A stretch of 64,000 nt of DNA, taken from Mesorhizobium mediterraneum (lineage in GTDB: Bacteria; Pseudomonadota; Alphaproteobacteria; Rhizobiales; Rhizobiaceae). The stretch lies in the NCBI RefSeq assembly GCF_002284565.1, contig NZ_NPKI01000011.1:412755-476754 (forward strand), in the 5' to 3' direction. A model generated the notes under the pieces. It worked only from the letters and a program-made list of their open reading frames with translations. It was not told the origin of the DNA and made no database searches. The position numbers were made by a program, and so were the translations under genes. How positions within the stretch are numbered: position 1 is the stretch's first letter; each line of letters opens with the position of its first letter. This document shows, in pieces, positions 56,563 through 64,000 of this stretch.

Positions 56563-57618
56563 ATGAAGATCACAAGAAGACTATTGGGGGCGGCAGCGCT
56601 TGGGCTTGCCGGCGCCGCGCTGCTTATGCAGGTGCCGGCGATGGCGCAGGATAAGCCGGCGCCGTTCGATAAGCCCGGCGCCGTCAAGATCGCGCTGGTC
56701 CGCTATCTCTCGACCGGCGACTTCTTCCAGGCCTATCTGTCCGGTGTCGAAGCGCAGGCCAAGGCGCTTGGCGTCGATCTGCGCGTCCTCGACAGCCGTC
56801 AGGATGCCGCCCTTCAGGCAGACATGGTCGACCAGGCCATTGCGCTTGGCGTCCAGGGCATCATCATCCAGCACGGCCTGACGGAATCGATGAAGGAAGC
56901 CGCCCAGCGCGCGGTCGACGCCGGCATCAAGGTCGTCGCTTTCGACGTCAATGTCGAAAACCCCAAAATCCCGCAGATCGAGCAGTCCGACCGCGACCTC
57001 GCCCGCCTCGCGCTCGAACAGGCGATCAAGGACAATGGCGAGAGCTGGAAGGCCGGCTATGTCTATGTCGCCGGCATCGCGCCGCTCGACCGCCGCAACG
57101 AGACCTGGGTCGACTTCAAGAAGAAATATGCGGGCATCAACGAGGCGGCGATGTTCGGCACGCTCGACAATCCGATCGCCAATTCCGTCGCCAACCAGGC
57201 TCGTTCGGTGCTGTCGGCCAACCCCGACATCAAAGTGATGTTCGCGCCCTATGATGAATTCGCCAAGGGCGTGAAGATCGCCGTCGACGAGGCGGGATTC
57301 AACAAGGACATCAAGATCTATTCGGCCGACATTTCGACCTCCGACATCGCCGCGATGCGCGAGCCCGACAGCGCCTGGGCGGCAACCGCCGCCACCAATC
57401 CGGCCGTCGTCGGCCAGGTTTCGGTGCGCGCGCTGGCGCAGCTTTTGGCCGGCGAAGACCCCGGTCACAACGTCATCGTGCCGCCGACGTTGATCACCCA
57501 GAAGGACCTTATCGACAAGGACATCAAGAACATGGAAGACCTCTCGGCCAAGCTGCCGCAGTTCGCCCATGCCGATGTCGCGATGCCGGCCTGGATGCCG
57601 AACCCGAACGCCAAGTAG
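56563..57618 (+). CDS. Sugar ABC importer solute-binding protein (RbsB-like)
   Basis: 351 residues from the ATG preceded by GGAGGAAG; nine upstream codons in frame are not needed. A Sec signal peptide is visible (MKITRRLLGAAALGLAGAAL, cleavage after AMA). Mature blocks: ALVRYLSTGDFFQAYLSGVE, GIIIQHGLTESMKEAAQ and VVAFDVNVENPKIPQIEQSD. The ligand site cannot be read by eye. It is the last gene of its operon, and an intrinsic terminator follows. Confidence 0.9.
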   Translation: MKITRRLLGAAALGLAGAALLMQVPAMAQDKPAPFDKPGAVKIALVRYLSTGDFFQAYLSGVEAQAKALGVDLRVLDSRQDAALQADMVDQAIALGVQGIIIQHGLTESMKEAAQRAVDAGIKVVAFDVNVENPKIPQIEQSDRDLARLALEQAIKDNGESWKAGYVYVAGIAPLDRRNETWVDFKKKYAGINEAAMFGTLDNPIANSVANQARSVLSANPDIKVMFAPYDEFAKGVKIAVDEAGFNKDIKIYSADISTSDIAAMREPDSAWAATAATNPAVVGQVSVRALAQLLAGEDPGHNVIVPPTLITQKDLIDKDIKNMEDLSAKLPQFAHADVAMPAWMPNPNAK

Positions 57619-57639
57619 CTTTTTATCGCAGGCGAAAGA

Positions 57640-57667
57640 AAAGAGCGGCTTTCGGGCCGCTCTTTTT
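57640..57667. terminator. Intrinsic terminator, bidirectional
   Basis: AAAGAGCGGC and GCCGCTCTTT form a 10-base stem with a TTTCGG loop. Plus-strand transcripts end in a U run, and minus-strand transcripts of the convergent aldolase gene do the same. This is the only textbook intrinsic terminator in the window. Confidence 0.9.
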
Positions 57668-57688
57668 GCGTCTGGACTGTTCTTGAGC

Positions 57689-59743
57689 CTACCTCAACGC
57701 CGCCGCGATGTTGCCGCCATCCACCGTCGTTACATCGGCGGTGGTCCGCTCGGCCAGCGCATGATGCAGGAACGCTTGGGCCACGTCTTCGGCCGTCACT
57801 TCCTGCCCAAGCAGGTTGCCCGCCATGTACTCCTTCTCCGACACGCCGCGCGCGCCAGAACGGCTGGCGATCATGGCGTCGGTCAAAAGCCCCGAACGGA
57901 TGCGGTCGGCGTTGACCGCATTCGAGCGGATGCCATGCGCGCCATAGTCGAGGGCATATTGCCTGGACAGGAACAGCGTCGCCGCCTTGGGGATGCCATA
58001 GGCGCCGAACTTCGGACCCGGATTGATTGCCTGCTTGGAGGTGTTGAACAGGAGCACGCCGCCGGTGCCCTGTTCGAGCATGATGCGCACTGCGTTCTGG
58101 GCCGCCGACTGATGGGCGAAGAAATTGAGCTCGAAGCTCTTGCGCAAAGTGGCGTCGTCGAGTTCGCCGATCCTGCCTTCCCAAGCAGCACCCGCGTTGG
58201 AAACCAGGATGTCGAGGCCGCCGAAGACGGCGACCGCCTTGTCGAACGCAGCGCGCATCTGCGCCGGATCGGTGATGTCGGCGCCGATGCCGATCGAACT
58301 GTTGCCGGCCTTCTTGGCCGCTTCCGTCGCCCTTGCCGCATCGAGATCGACGACGACGGCATGGGCGCCATTGTCGGCGAACAGCTTTGCGGTGGCGGCG
58401 CCGATCGCGCCGGCGCCGCCGGTGACCAGCATAACCTGGCCGGTCAGCGGCTTCGGCTTGTTGGAGGCGAGCTTGGCCTGCTCCAGCGACCAGTATTCGA
58501 GCGGGAACAGGTCGGCTTTGGACAGTGGACGGAAATCGCCGACTGCTTCGGCTCCACGCACCGCCTCGATCCACATCTCGCCGACGTCGGATGCGATCTT
58601 CGCATCCTTCAGCGTGCGGCCATGGCCGAACATGCCGAGGCCCGGCACCAGCGTCAGCCGCGGCATCTGGTCGAGCATCGTGCGCTTCACATCGTCGAGC
58701 GCGTCGTTGGTTTCGAAGTAGGCGCGATAGTCCTTGGCGAATTTTTCGACATGCTGGCGGATGGCGGATTTGTAGTCGCCGATCTTGTCCGCGTCGGGTG
58801 CCGGCAGCGCCATCGGTCCGGTCTTGATGCGGATCGACAGGTCGGGTGTCGATACGCCGCGCCCGGCATAGTCGGCAATCCTGGCGGAATTGATGAAATC
58901 GACGATCGCGTCCGACGTGCGGAAGTCGCCGATCATGCGGTCGAAGCGGCCTTCGCCGCGCGCTACGGCCACCGCGCCGCGCAGCATCGGCGCAATGTCC
59001 GCGGGCCCGGCAAGCCTGGCTGGCAAGGCCGATTTTTCGGCAGGCGGCTTGCCATTCCTGGCGATGAAATCCTCGGCGACGTTCACATAGTGGATCATCC
59101 GGTCGTAGGCCTGTTTAGCATCGTCGCCGAAGGTGAAAATGCCATGCTTGTCGAGGATCAGGCCTTCGACCGTCGGGTCGGCGTCGAAGACATCGGCAGC
59201 CGCCTTCGCCAGATCGAAGCCCGGCATGATGTAGGGCACGTAACCCATCTTGCTGCCGAAGACCTTCTTGCTCAACGCCTTGCTGTCGTCCTGGTCGACG
59301 ATGGCCAGAATGGCGGTCGAGTGCGTGTGGTCGACGAATTTGTGCGGCAGGAAGGCGTGCAGCAGCGTCTCGACCGAAGGGTTCGGCGAACACGGATCGA
59401 TGAGGTTCCCCCGCTGCAGCGCGACCATGTCTTCGTCGGAGAGCTTTTTGAGCGACCGCGCCTTGAGCAGGGCGCCGAGCTTGACCGCCGGCAGGCCCTG
59501 CGGCTCGATCACGCCCATGTCCCAGCCGCTGCCCTTGACGCAGAGCACGTCCCATTCGTCGCCGACGAGGTCGGTGGCCTTTGTCTTGCAGGAGGTGTTG
59601 CCGCCGCCATGCAGGACAAGCCGCGGTTCGCCGCCCAGAAGCCTGGTCGTATAGACGCGCAGCGCCAGGTCGCGGGCCACACCCTTCTTTGCATAGTCGG
59701 CAACCAGCTTCTCCGCCTCGCCGTCATTCCATAGGTTCTTCAT
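57689..59743 (-). CDS. Class II aldolase / short-chain dehydrogenase fusion
   Basis: 684 residues. The N-terminal aldolase_II domain (about 1-370) has VLHGGGNTSCKTKA, VKGSGWDMGVIEP, Zn ligands in DHTHSTAILAI, and KHGIFTFGDDAKQAYDR. The C-terminal SDR domain (about 425-684) has VTGGAGAIGAATAKLFADNG, NAGAAWEG, the catalytic Ser in FNTSKQAINPG and Tyr-Lys in GAYGIPKAA. The aldolase would split a 1-phospho-5-modified pentulose (or rhamnulose 1-phosphate) into dihydroxyacetone phosphate and an aldehyde, which the SDR oxidises or reduces. No rhamnose kinase or isomerase is present, so a role after MtnA is preferred. The start has only a weak ribosome site. Confidence 0.88.
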   Translation of the reverse strand: MKNLWNDGEAEKLVADYAKKGVARDLALRVYTTRLLGGEPRLVLHGGGNTSCKTKATDLVGDEWDVLCVKGSGWDMGVIEPQGLPAVKLGALLKARSLKKLSDEDMVALQRGNLIDPCSPNPSVETLLHAFLPHKFVDHTHSTAILAIVDQDDSKALSKKVFGSKMGYVPYIMPGFDLAKAAADVFDADPTVEGLILDKHGIFTFGDDAKQAYDRMIHYVNVAEDFIARNGKPPAEKSALPARLAGPADIAPMLRGAVAVARGEGRFDRMIGDFRTSDAIVDFINSARIADYAGRGVSTPDLSIRIKTGPMALPAPDADKIGDYKSAIRQHVEKFAKDYRAYFETNDALDDVKRTMLDQMPRLTLVPGLGMFGHGRTLKDAKIASDVGEMWIEAVRGAEAVGDFRPLSKADLFPLEYWSLEQAKLASNKPKPLTGQVMLVTGGAGAIGAATAKLFADNGAHAVVVDLDAARATEAAKKAGNSSIGIGADITDPAQMRAAFDKAVAVFGGLDILVSNAGAAWEGRIGELDDATLRKSFELNFFAHQSAAQNAVRIMLEQGTGGVLLFNTSKQAINPGPKFGAYGIPKAATLFLSRQYALDYGAHGIRSNAVNADRIRSGLLTDAMIASRSGARGVSEKEYMAGNLLGQEVTAEDVAQAFLHHALAERTTADVTTVDGGNIAAALR

Positions 59744-59831
59744 GTTCGCTTCGTCCGATTTCTCTTTTGGTTGTGAACAGGAACGCCGCGACGCTTTGAT
59801 GACAATGCGCCCGCGGCGGAGTTTTGCGTAT

Positions 59832-60797
59832 CTAGGCGACCTTTTCCGCTGCCGATCCGGCATGGTCGAGCAGCCGTCGCGCCATCCGTGCGCCGACCAC
59901 CAGATGCGTGCACAGCCCACCCGCGATCGCCGCCACCAGCGGTCCGAACTTGCTGTCCTCCTGCACCACCACGAGGCGCTTTTCAATCTTGCGCAGCGAT
60001 GACAGCTCTGCCGAAATGACCCGCCGGTTGTAGCTGCAGTCGAGCGCCTTGCCTTGCGCGTCGATGATCTGTCCGGCGATGACGCCGGCAGCGCCGGCAC
60101 GGCGCAGCACGTCCATTTCGCTCGCAGTCAGCGCACCGCATTTGACGACATGGCTGTCGGCATCGACGGTGCCGACCGAGTACAGTGCGAGGTCGCATTC
60201 GCTAATGCCCGACAATTGCTCGCGGATCACCGGCTCGGCACGCAGGCCGCGTGCCAGTTCTTCCGTGGTCAGCACCAGCGGCGCATAGAAGTTGAGCCCC
60301 TGGGCGTTGAGCCGGCGCGCGATTTCCATGGTGCATTGGTCGGGCCGGTAGGAATAGGGGGCTCCGAGATTGCCGCAGAGTTGCACCACCGTGACGGCCT
60401 GCAGGTCGGCATAAGACATGATGTCGGCGATCGTATAGACGGTCCGCCCCCAGGCGACGCCGATGCGGTCGCCCTTCTTGACCAGCTCGAGAAAGACGCT
60501 CGCCGCCAGCACAGCGATGTCGGTCGAAGGATCGGCGACATGGCCGTTTTCCGGCGCGATCCAGACGGCATCGAGCTTCAACGCGTCTTCAAGCTTGCGT
60601 GCCAGGACGTCGTCAGTGAAAAGCTGGGTCGAGGTCGAGATGTTGACGATGCCGGTCTCGCGCGCCTTGCGCAGATACATGGCGACCGAGGCCCGGGAAA
60701 TCTTGAGTTGGCTCGCCACCTGGTCCTGGCGCAGGCCATGGGCATAGTAAAGCCAGGCGGCCTTGTGAATAAGCTGTTCTGCCGGTCGGATCGCCAT
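59832..60797 (-). CDS. SorC/DeoR-type sugar-binding transcriptional regulator
   Basis: 321 residues. N-terminal helix-turn-helix LRQDQVASQLKISRASVAMYLRK-type sequence (QDQVASQLKISRASVAMYL), then a SorC sugar-phosphate domain: GVAWGRTVYTIADIM, VQLCGNLGAPYSYRPDQ and VIAGQIIDAQGKALD. It is 88 bases upstream of the aldolase fusion on the same strand, probably co-transcribed. It is the best candidate to bind the palindrome between mtnK and the importer, with a phosphorylated pathway intermediate as effector. Confidence 0.9.
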   Translation of the reverse strand: MAIRPAEQLIHKAAWLYYAHGLRQDQVASQLKISRASVAMYLRKARETGIVNISTSTQLFTDDVLARKLEDALKLDAVWIAPENGHVADPSTDIAVLAASVFLELVKKGDRIGVAWGRTVYTIADIMSYADLQAVTVVQLCGNLGAPYSYRPDQCTMEIARRLNAQGLNFYAPLVLTTEELARGLRAEPVIREQLSGISECDLALYSVGTVDADSHVVKCGALTASEMDVLRRAGAAGVIAGQIIDAQGKALDCSYNRRVISAELSSLRKIEKRLVVVQEDSKFGPLVAAIAGGLCTHLVVGARMARRLLDHAGSAAEKVA

Positions 60798-60853
60798 GCC
60801 ATCTCCTCGCTGACATTATTCACGGCTCTCGACAAAAGTCAAATTGAGCAAGG

Positions 60854-60876
60854 GCAAACGATGCTCTTTCGTTTGC
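60854..60876. promoter_or_regulatory. Inverted repeat upstream of the SorC-type regulator
   Basis: GCAAACGA and TCGTTTGC form a perfect 8-base inverted repeat around TGCTCTT, 57 bases before the regulator's start. It lies between divergent genes and could be its autoregulatory site. It does not match the mtnK palindrome by eye. Confidence 0.45.
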
Positions 60877-60987
60877 TTTATCTAGATCATCCTTGTGCCA
60901 AATGCGCTCTATCATGGCATCGTTGGTGGTGACGGGCGGAAAGCCTATGGATAGAAGATCTCGATGACGACGTTACGGGAGGACGGG

Positions 60988-62628
60988 ATGGGCAATCCCT
61001 ACGAACAGGATCTTGACAAGAATCCGGCCAACCACCAGCCGCTGACGCCGCTGACCTATCTGGAGCGGGCGGCAAAGACCTTTCCCGACCATGTCGCCAT
61101 CATCCATGGCCGCCAGCGCACGACCTATCGCGATTTTTGGCGGCGGTCGCTGAAGCTTGGCTCGGCGCTCTCCAAGCGCGGCATCGGCAAGGGTGACACC
61201 GTCACCGTCATGCTGTCCAACACGCCGGCGATGCTGGAAGCGCATTTCGGCGTGCCGATGACCAAGGCGGTGCTGCATTCGCTCAACACCCGCCTCGACG
61301 CCGCGGTCATTGCCTTCCAGCTCGACCATGCCGAAACCAAGGTGCTGATCGTCGACCGCGAATTCGCAAATGTCGTCAGCGAGGCGCTGGCGCTGGCCAA
61401 GGTAAAACCGCTGGTCGTCGACTATGACGATCCCGAATACGCCACTGACGCCCCCTATCCCAAGGGCGAGCGGATCGGCACGCTCGACTACGAGGACTTT
61501 GTCGCGGGCGGCGACGAGGATTTCGCCTGGTCGATGCCAGACGACGAATGGGACGCTATTGCGCTCAACTACACGTCCGGCACGACAGGCAATCCGAAGG
61601 GCGTCGTCTATCACCATCGCGGTGCAGCACTGATGGCCTACGCCAACACCATCCATGCCGGCATGGGCAGGCATGCGGTGTATCTGTGGACGCTGCCGAT
61701 GTTCCACTGCAATGGCTGGTGCTTTCCATGGACGCTGGCCTTGCAGGCCGGCACCCATGTCTGCCTGCGCTGGGTGCGGCCAAAGCCGATCTACGACGCC
61801 ATCGCCGATCACGGCGTCACTCATCTGTGCGGCGCGCCGGTCGTCATGTCGGTGCTGATCAATGCTGGGGAGGAGGACAAGCGGCAATTTCCGCAGGCGG
61901 TCACCTTCAACACGGCCGCGGCACCGCCGCCGGAAGCGGTGCTGTCGGGCATGGCTGATGCGGGCTTTGCGGTCATCCACCTCTATGGCCTGACCGAGAC
62001 CTATGGCCCGGCCGTCGTCAACGAATGGCATGGCGAGTGGGACGGGCTCGAAAAGGGTCTCAGGGCGGCGAGGAAGGCCAGGCAAGGCGTGCGCTATGCC
62101 GCGCTCGAAGGCCTGACGGTGATGGACCCCGAGACGATGGAGGAGACGCCGGCCGACGGCGAGACGATCGGCGAGGTCATGTTCCGCGGCAACATCGTGA
62201 TGAAGGGCTATCTCAAGAACCGCAAGGCGAGCGACGAGGCCTTCGCCGGCGGTTGGTTCCACTCGGGCGACCTCGGTGTCATGCATCCCGACGGCTACAT
62301 CCAGCTTAAGGACCGCTCCAAGGACATCATCATTTCCGGCGGCGAGAACATCTCCTCGATCGAGGTCGAGGAGGCGCTCTACAAGCACCCTGCCGTCGCC
62401 TCCTGCGGCGTCGTTGCCAGGCCCGACGACAAATGGGGCGAGGTGCCGGTCGCCTATGTCGAGCTGAAGCCGGGCAAGATGGCGACCGGGGCCGAAATCA
62501 TCGATCACTGCCGCGCTCTGCTCGCCCGCTTCAAGGTGCCGAAAGCGGTGATCTTCGCCGAAATCCCGAAGACCTCGACCGGCAAGATCCAGAAGTTCCG
62601 GCTGAGGGAGATGGCCAAGGGAGCCTAG
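60988..62628 (+). CDS. AMP-forming acyl-CoA synthetase
   Basis: 546 residues from the ATG at 60988, chosen for GGGAGGA four bases upstream; eight further in-frame codons precede it. ANL-superfamily blocks: the P-loop-like YTSGTTGNPKGVVYHH, FNTAAAPPPEAVLSGM, YGLTETYGPAVV, WFHSGDLGVMHPDGYIQLKD, and the C-terminal KTSTGKIQKFRLRE with the adenylation Lys. It activates a medium-chain or substituted carboxylic acid. Many alphaproteobacterial relatives are annotated as fatty-acid or methylmercaptopropionate CoA ligases, and the substrate here is open. Divergent from the SorC-type regulator. Confidence 0.88.
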   Translation: MGNPYEQDLDKNPANHQPLTPLTYLERAAKTFPDHVAIIHGRQRTTYRDFWRRSLKLGSALSKRGIGKGDTVTVMLSNTPAMLEAHFGVPMTKAVLHSLNTRLDAAVIAFQLDHAETKVLIVDREFANVVSEALALAKVKPLVVDYDDPEYATDAPYPKGERIGTLDYEDFVAGGDEDFAWSMPDDEWDAIALNYTSGTTGNPKGVVYHHRGAALMAYANTIHAGMGRHAVYLWTLPMFHCNGWCFPWTLALQAGTHVCLRWVRPKPIYDAIADHGVTHLCGAPVVMSVLINAGEEDKRQFPQAVTFNTAAAPPPEAVLSGMADAGFAVIHLYGLTETYGPAVVNEWHGEWDGLEKGLRAARKARQGVRYAALEGLTVMDPETMEETPADGETIGEVMFRGNIVMKGYLKNRKASDEAFAGGWFHSGDLGVMHPDGYIQLKDRSKDIIISGGENISSIEVEEALYKHPAVASCGVVARPDDKWGEVPVAYVELKPGKMATGAEIIDHCRALLARFKVPKAVIFAEIPKTSTGKIQKFRLREMAKGA

Positions 62629-62736
62629 CCACGCGAAGAGCAAAAAACATCACTCAGTGTCGGATCGAGTGCCTCCCGATCGTCCTCGCTACAGAACCAA
62701 CTCGACAGAAGAGGATCTGGCAGGAGGAGAATTCTA

Positions 62737-63147
62737 ATGGAGAACATGGAGCGTGACGCCGAGGCATATATCCGGGCGCTGATCGAGCGTTGGGCGAACG
62801 CCGTGCAGCAGCAAGACCTGGAGACAATCGTTGCGGACCACGCGACGGACCTTCTGATGTTCGATGTCCCACCGCCGAACGAACTCAGTGGAATTGAGGC
62901 CTACCGCGATAGTTGGGGTCCATTCTTCGAGCACTTCAAGCAGGGCGGCGTTTTCGCGATCGAGTGGCTGGATGTCACGGCGGGAGACCGGGTCGCTTTT
63001 GCGACCGCATTGCTGCGGTGCGGCACCAGGGAAGAGCTTGAAAGGGACCCGGCAACCCGCCTCCGGCTTACCGTCGGACTGCGGAAGGAAGGTGACCTTT
63101 GGATCATCGCTCACGAGCATCACTCATACCCTTACAAGCCGGACTGA
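62737..63147 (+). CDS. SnoaL-like (NTF2-fold) protein
   Basis: 136 residues. The pattern of an N-terminal helix (YIRALIERWANAVQQQDLE), VADHATDLLMFDVPPPN, and a curved sheet ending in LRLTVGLRKEGDLWIIAHEHHS fits the NTF2/SnoaL family, often annotated SgcJ/EcaC or DUF4440-like. No catalytic function can be assigned. AGGAGGAG lies six bases before the ATG. It is followed by a DUF417 gene on the same strand. Confidence 0.75.
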   Translation: MENMERDAEAYIRALIERWANAVQQQDLETIVADHATDLLMFDVPPPNELSGIEAYRDSWGPFFEHFKQGGVFAIEWLDVTAGDRVAFATALLRCGTREELERDPATRLRLTVGLRKEGDLWIIAHEHHSYPYKPD

Positions 63148-63258
63148 CAGCGCATCGATTAATCGAGCGACCGTGACAGCGGCGATTGGCCAGCCGCTAG
63201 GGGCAAGGGATAAATTTACGACGCGGGCGGTGCAATTGGCAGTTGGAGGAGGAAACTC

Positions 63259-63777
63259 ATGCCGGTTCTCAGAACATCAGAGCCTGAAGGTCAAGACGGG
63301 ACCCTTTCTCGGCCATGGGCGCGAAGAGCCGCCGCGGTCAGGACAGCCGGGCGGATCGTCGCCCTCATCGGGGTCATACTGCCGCTTCTCATGATCGGCG
63401 GGATGAAGTTCACGGCTGTTGAGATCGAGGCGTTGAGGCCGCTAATCGGCGGCACGCCTTGGCTCGCCTGGATGTATCCGGTATTTGGTGAAGCCGGTGC
63501 TTCTTACGTGCTTGGCGTCGTCGAGATTGCGACCGCGCTTCTGCTGATTGCGTCCCCCTGGTCGGTGCGCGCCGGTGTGGCCGGCGGGGCATTGGCCGCC
63601 CTGATTTTCCTGGTCACCTGTTCGATCATGGTTGCCCTGCCGATCTGGGAGCCTACGCTGGGCTTTCCCGCGCTCGGTCCCGCCGGTCAGTTCCTGATCA
63701 AGGACATTGCGCTGCTCGGCATCGCGCTTGTCATACTGGGCGAAAGCCTGAACAGATTAAACAGATCGGCTACCTAA
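63259..63777 (+). CDS. DUF417 family inner-membrane protein
   Basis: 172 residues with about four spans (RIVALIGVILPLLMIGGMKF; VLGVVEIATALLLIASPW; AALIFLVTCSIMVALP; DIALLGIALVILGESL). MKFTAVEIEALRPLIGGTPWL is the DUF417 hallmark, as in YkgB/RclC, which in E. coli belongs to a reactive-chlorine response. No RclA or RclR relative is near. TGGAGGAGG precedes the ATG. Confidence 0.8.
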   Translation: MPVLRTSEPEGQDGTLSRPWARRAAAVRTAGRIVALIGVILPLLMIGGMKFTAVEIEALRPLIGGTPWLAWMYPVFGEAGASYVLGVVEIATALLLIASPWSVRAGVAGGALAALIFLVTCSIMVALPIWEPTLGFPALGPAGQFLIKDIALLGIALVILGESLNRLNRSAT

Positions 63778-63807
63778 GCGAATCCAGTCGAAGGCGAGTG
63801 GCTTCGA

Positions 63808-63910
63808 CTAGAAATTCCAGGAAAAGTGTGAAGCGGTTTTCCGTCCGGAATTGCGCAAAAACAAAGAGATAGAGCGGTTCGGCGTCTCCGTGAAACGATG
63901 AACCGCTCTA
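63808..63910. repeat. Dispersed ~103-bp double-hairpin repeat, copy 2 (inverted)
   Basis: The reverse complement matches the element at 31614-31717 with only a few substitutions. In this copy the first hairpin is perfect (AGAGCGGTTC with GAACCGCTCT). It lies 31 bases after the DUF417 stop, and its end coincides with the stop codon of the minus-strand frame entering from the right edge. It again occupies the space between convergent genes. Confidence 0.85.
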
Positions 63911-64000
63911 GATCGAAAGCGCCCCGCTCGCCACTACAATGCCGCGCCCAGAAATGCTCACTGAGCCGGCATCTACATCGACCTCAATGATGCTGGTACG
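63908..64000 (-). CDS. 3' end of an unidentified gene (partial)
   Basis: Thirty codons run in from the right edge on the minus strand and end in TAG at the border of the repeat. The deduced end reads RTSIIEVDVDAGSVSISGRG then IVVASGALSI. The similar arrangement at copy 1 of the repeat, which also begins at a stop codon, supports it being a real gene end. No function can be proposed from so little. Confidence 0.4.
   Translation of the reverse strand, partial: RTSIIEVDVDAGSVSISGRGIVVASGALSI

Noticed and set aside
57689..59743. Rhamnose catabolism locus based on the aldolase/dehydrogenase fusion
   Set aside because: Kept only as an alternative. No rhamnose isomerase, rhamnulose kinase or mutarotase is present, while mtnK and mtnA are adjacent.

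Overview
The window reads as chromosome or large-replicon DNA of a GC-rich alphaproteobacterium of the order Rhizobiales, most likely Mesorhizobium or a close relative. The evidence is an EryA/EryB/EryC/EryD set of the Brucella/rhizobial type, a RibH2-type lumazine synthase behind an FMN riboswitch, many binding-protein sugar transporters, and two families of dispersed intergenic palindromic repeats of the kind common in this group. I saw no tRNA, rRNA, IS element, integrase or CRISPR array. Nearly the whole window is coding, arranged as adjacent carbon-catabolism operons.

Layout. 1-1344: pseudouridine catabolism (tail of psuK, psuG). 1415-9252: acyl-CoA/2-oxoacid block (crotonase, ADP-forming acyl-CoA synthetase, then on the minus strand a fused indolepyruvate-ferredoxin-oxidoreductase-type enzyme and a GlcD-type flavoprotein). 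9545-16064, minus: a LacI-controlled operon with an ABC sugar importer and an MGH1-like glycoside hydrolase. 16283-28099, plus: the main erythritol operon (eryD, a five-gene ABC importer with two different ATPases, eryA, a 2-hydroxyacid dehydrogenase, eryB, eryC). 28143-31616: class II aldolase (minus), then eryR, eryH (tpiB) and eryI (rpiB). 31715-34139, minus: FMN riboswitch, ribH2, dhaK, dhaL. 34261-39182, minus: a PaoABC-type periplasmic aldehyde oxidoreductase and an AraC regulator, flanked by direct repeats of the oiaK tail. 39350-51089: what I interpret as a complete D-apiose pathway (oiaK, oiaX, a GntR regulator, apnL, apsD, a ribose-type ABC importer with DUF2291 protein, apnO). 51423-60797: mtnA and mtnK, a divergent ribose-type ABC importer, an aldolase/short-chain dehydrogenase fusion and a SorC-type regulator. 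This looks like a methylthioribose or 5-deoxyribose 'DHAP shunt'. 60988-64000: acyl-CoA synthetase, a SnoaL-like protein, a DUF417 membrane protein and the tail of an unknown minus-strand gene.

How the parts fit. Erythritol is oxidised through D-erythritol 1-phosphate and D-erythrulose 1-phosphate to L-erythrulose 1-phosphate, then through D-erythrulose 4-phosphate to D-erythrose 4-phosphate by the TpiA-like EryH and the RpiB-like EryI. In one published form of the D-apiose pathway the RuBisCO-like protein OiaX also yields L-erythrulose 1-phosphate. The two sugar pathways would then meet at EryH/EryI, both encoded here. A DhaK/DhaL pair between the two loci could feed free erythrulose (or dihydroxyacetone) into the same point. 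The methylthioribose-type module would release dihydroxyacetone phosphate, which also enters triose metabolism. The window therefore looks like a catabolic island for C4/C5 sugars that converges on tetrose and triose phosphates.

Support and limits. Family assignments rest on motifs and remembered family sequences read by eye. Substrate calls for the transporters, the glycoside hydrolase, the 2-hydroxyacid dehydrogenase, DhaKL and the aldolase fusion are inference. Promoters and operators are pattern-based only.
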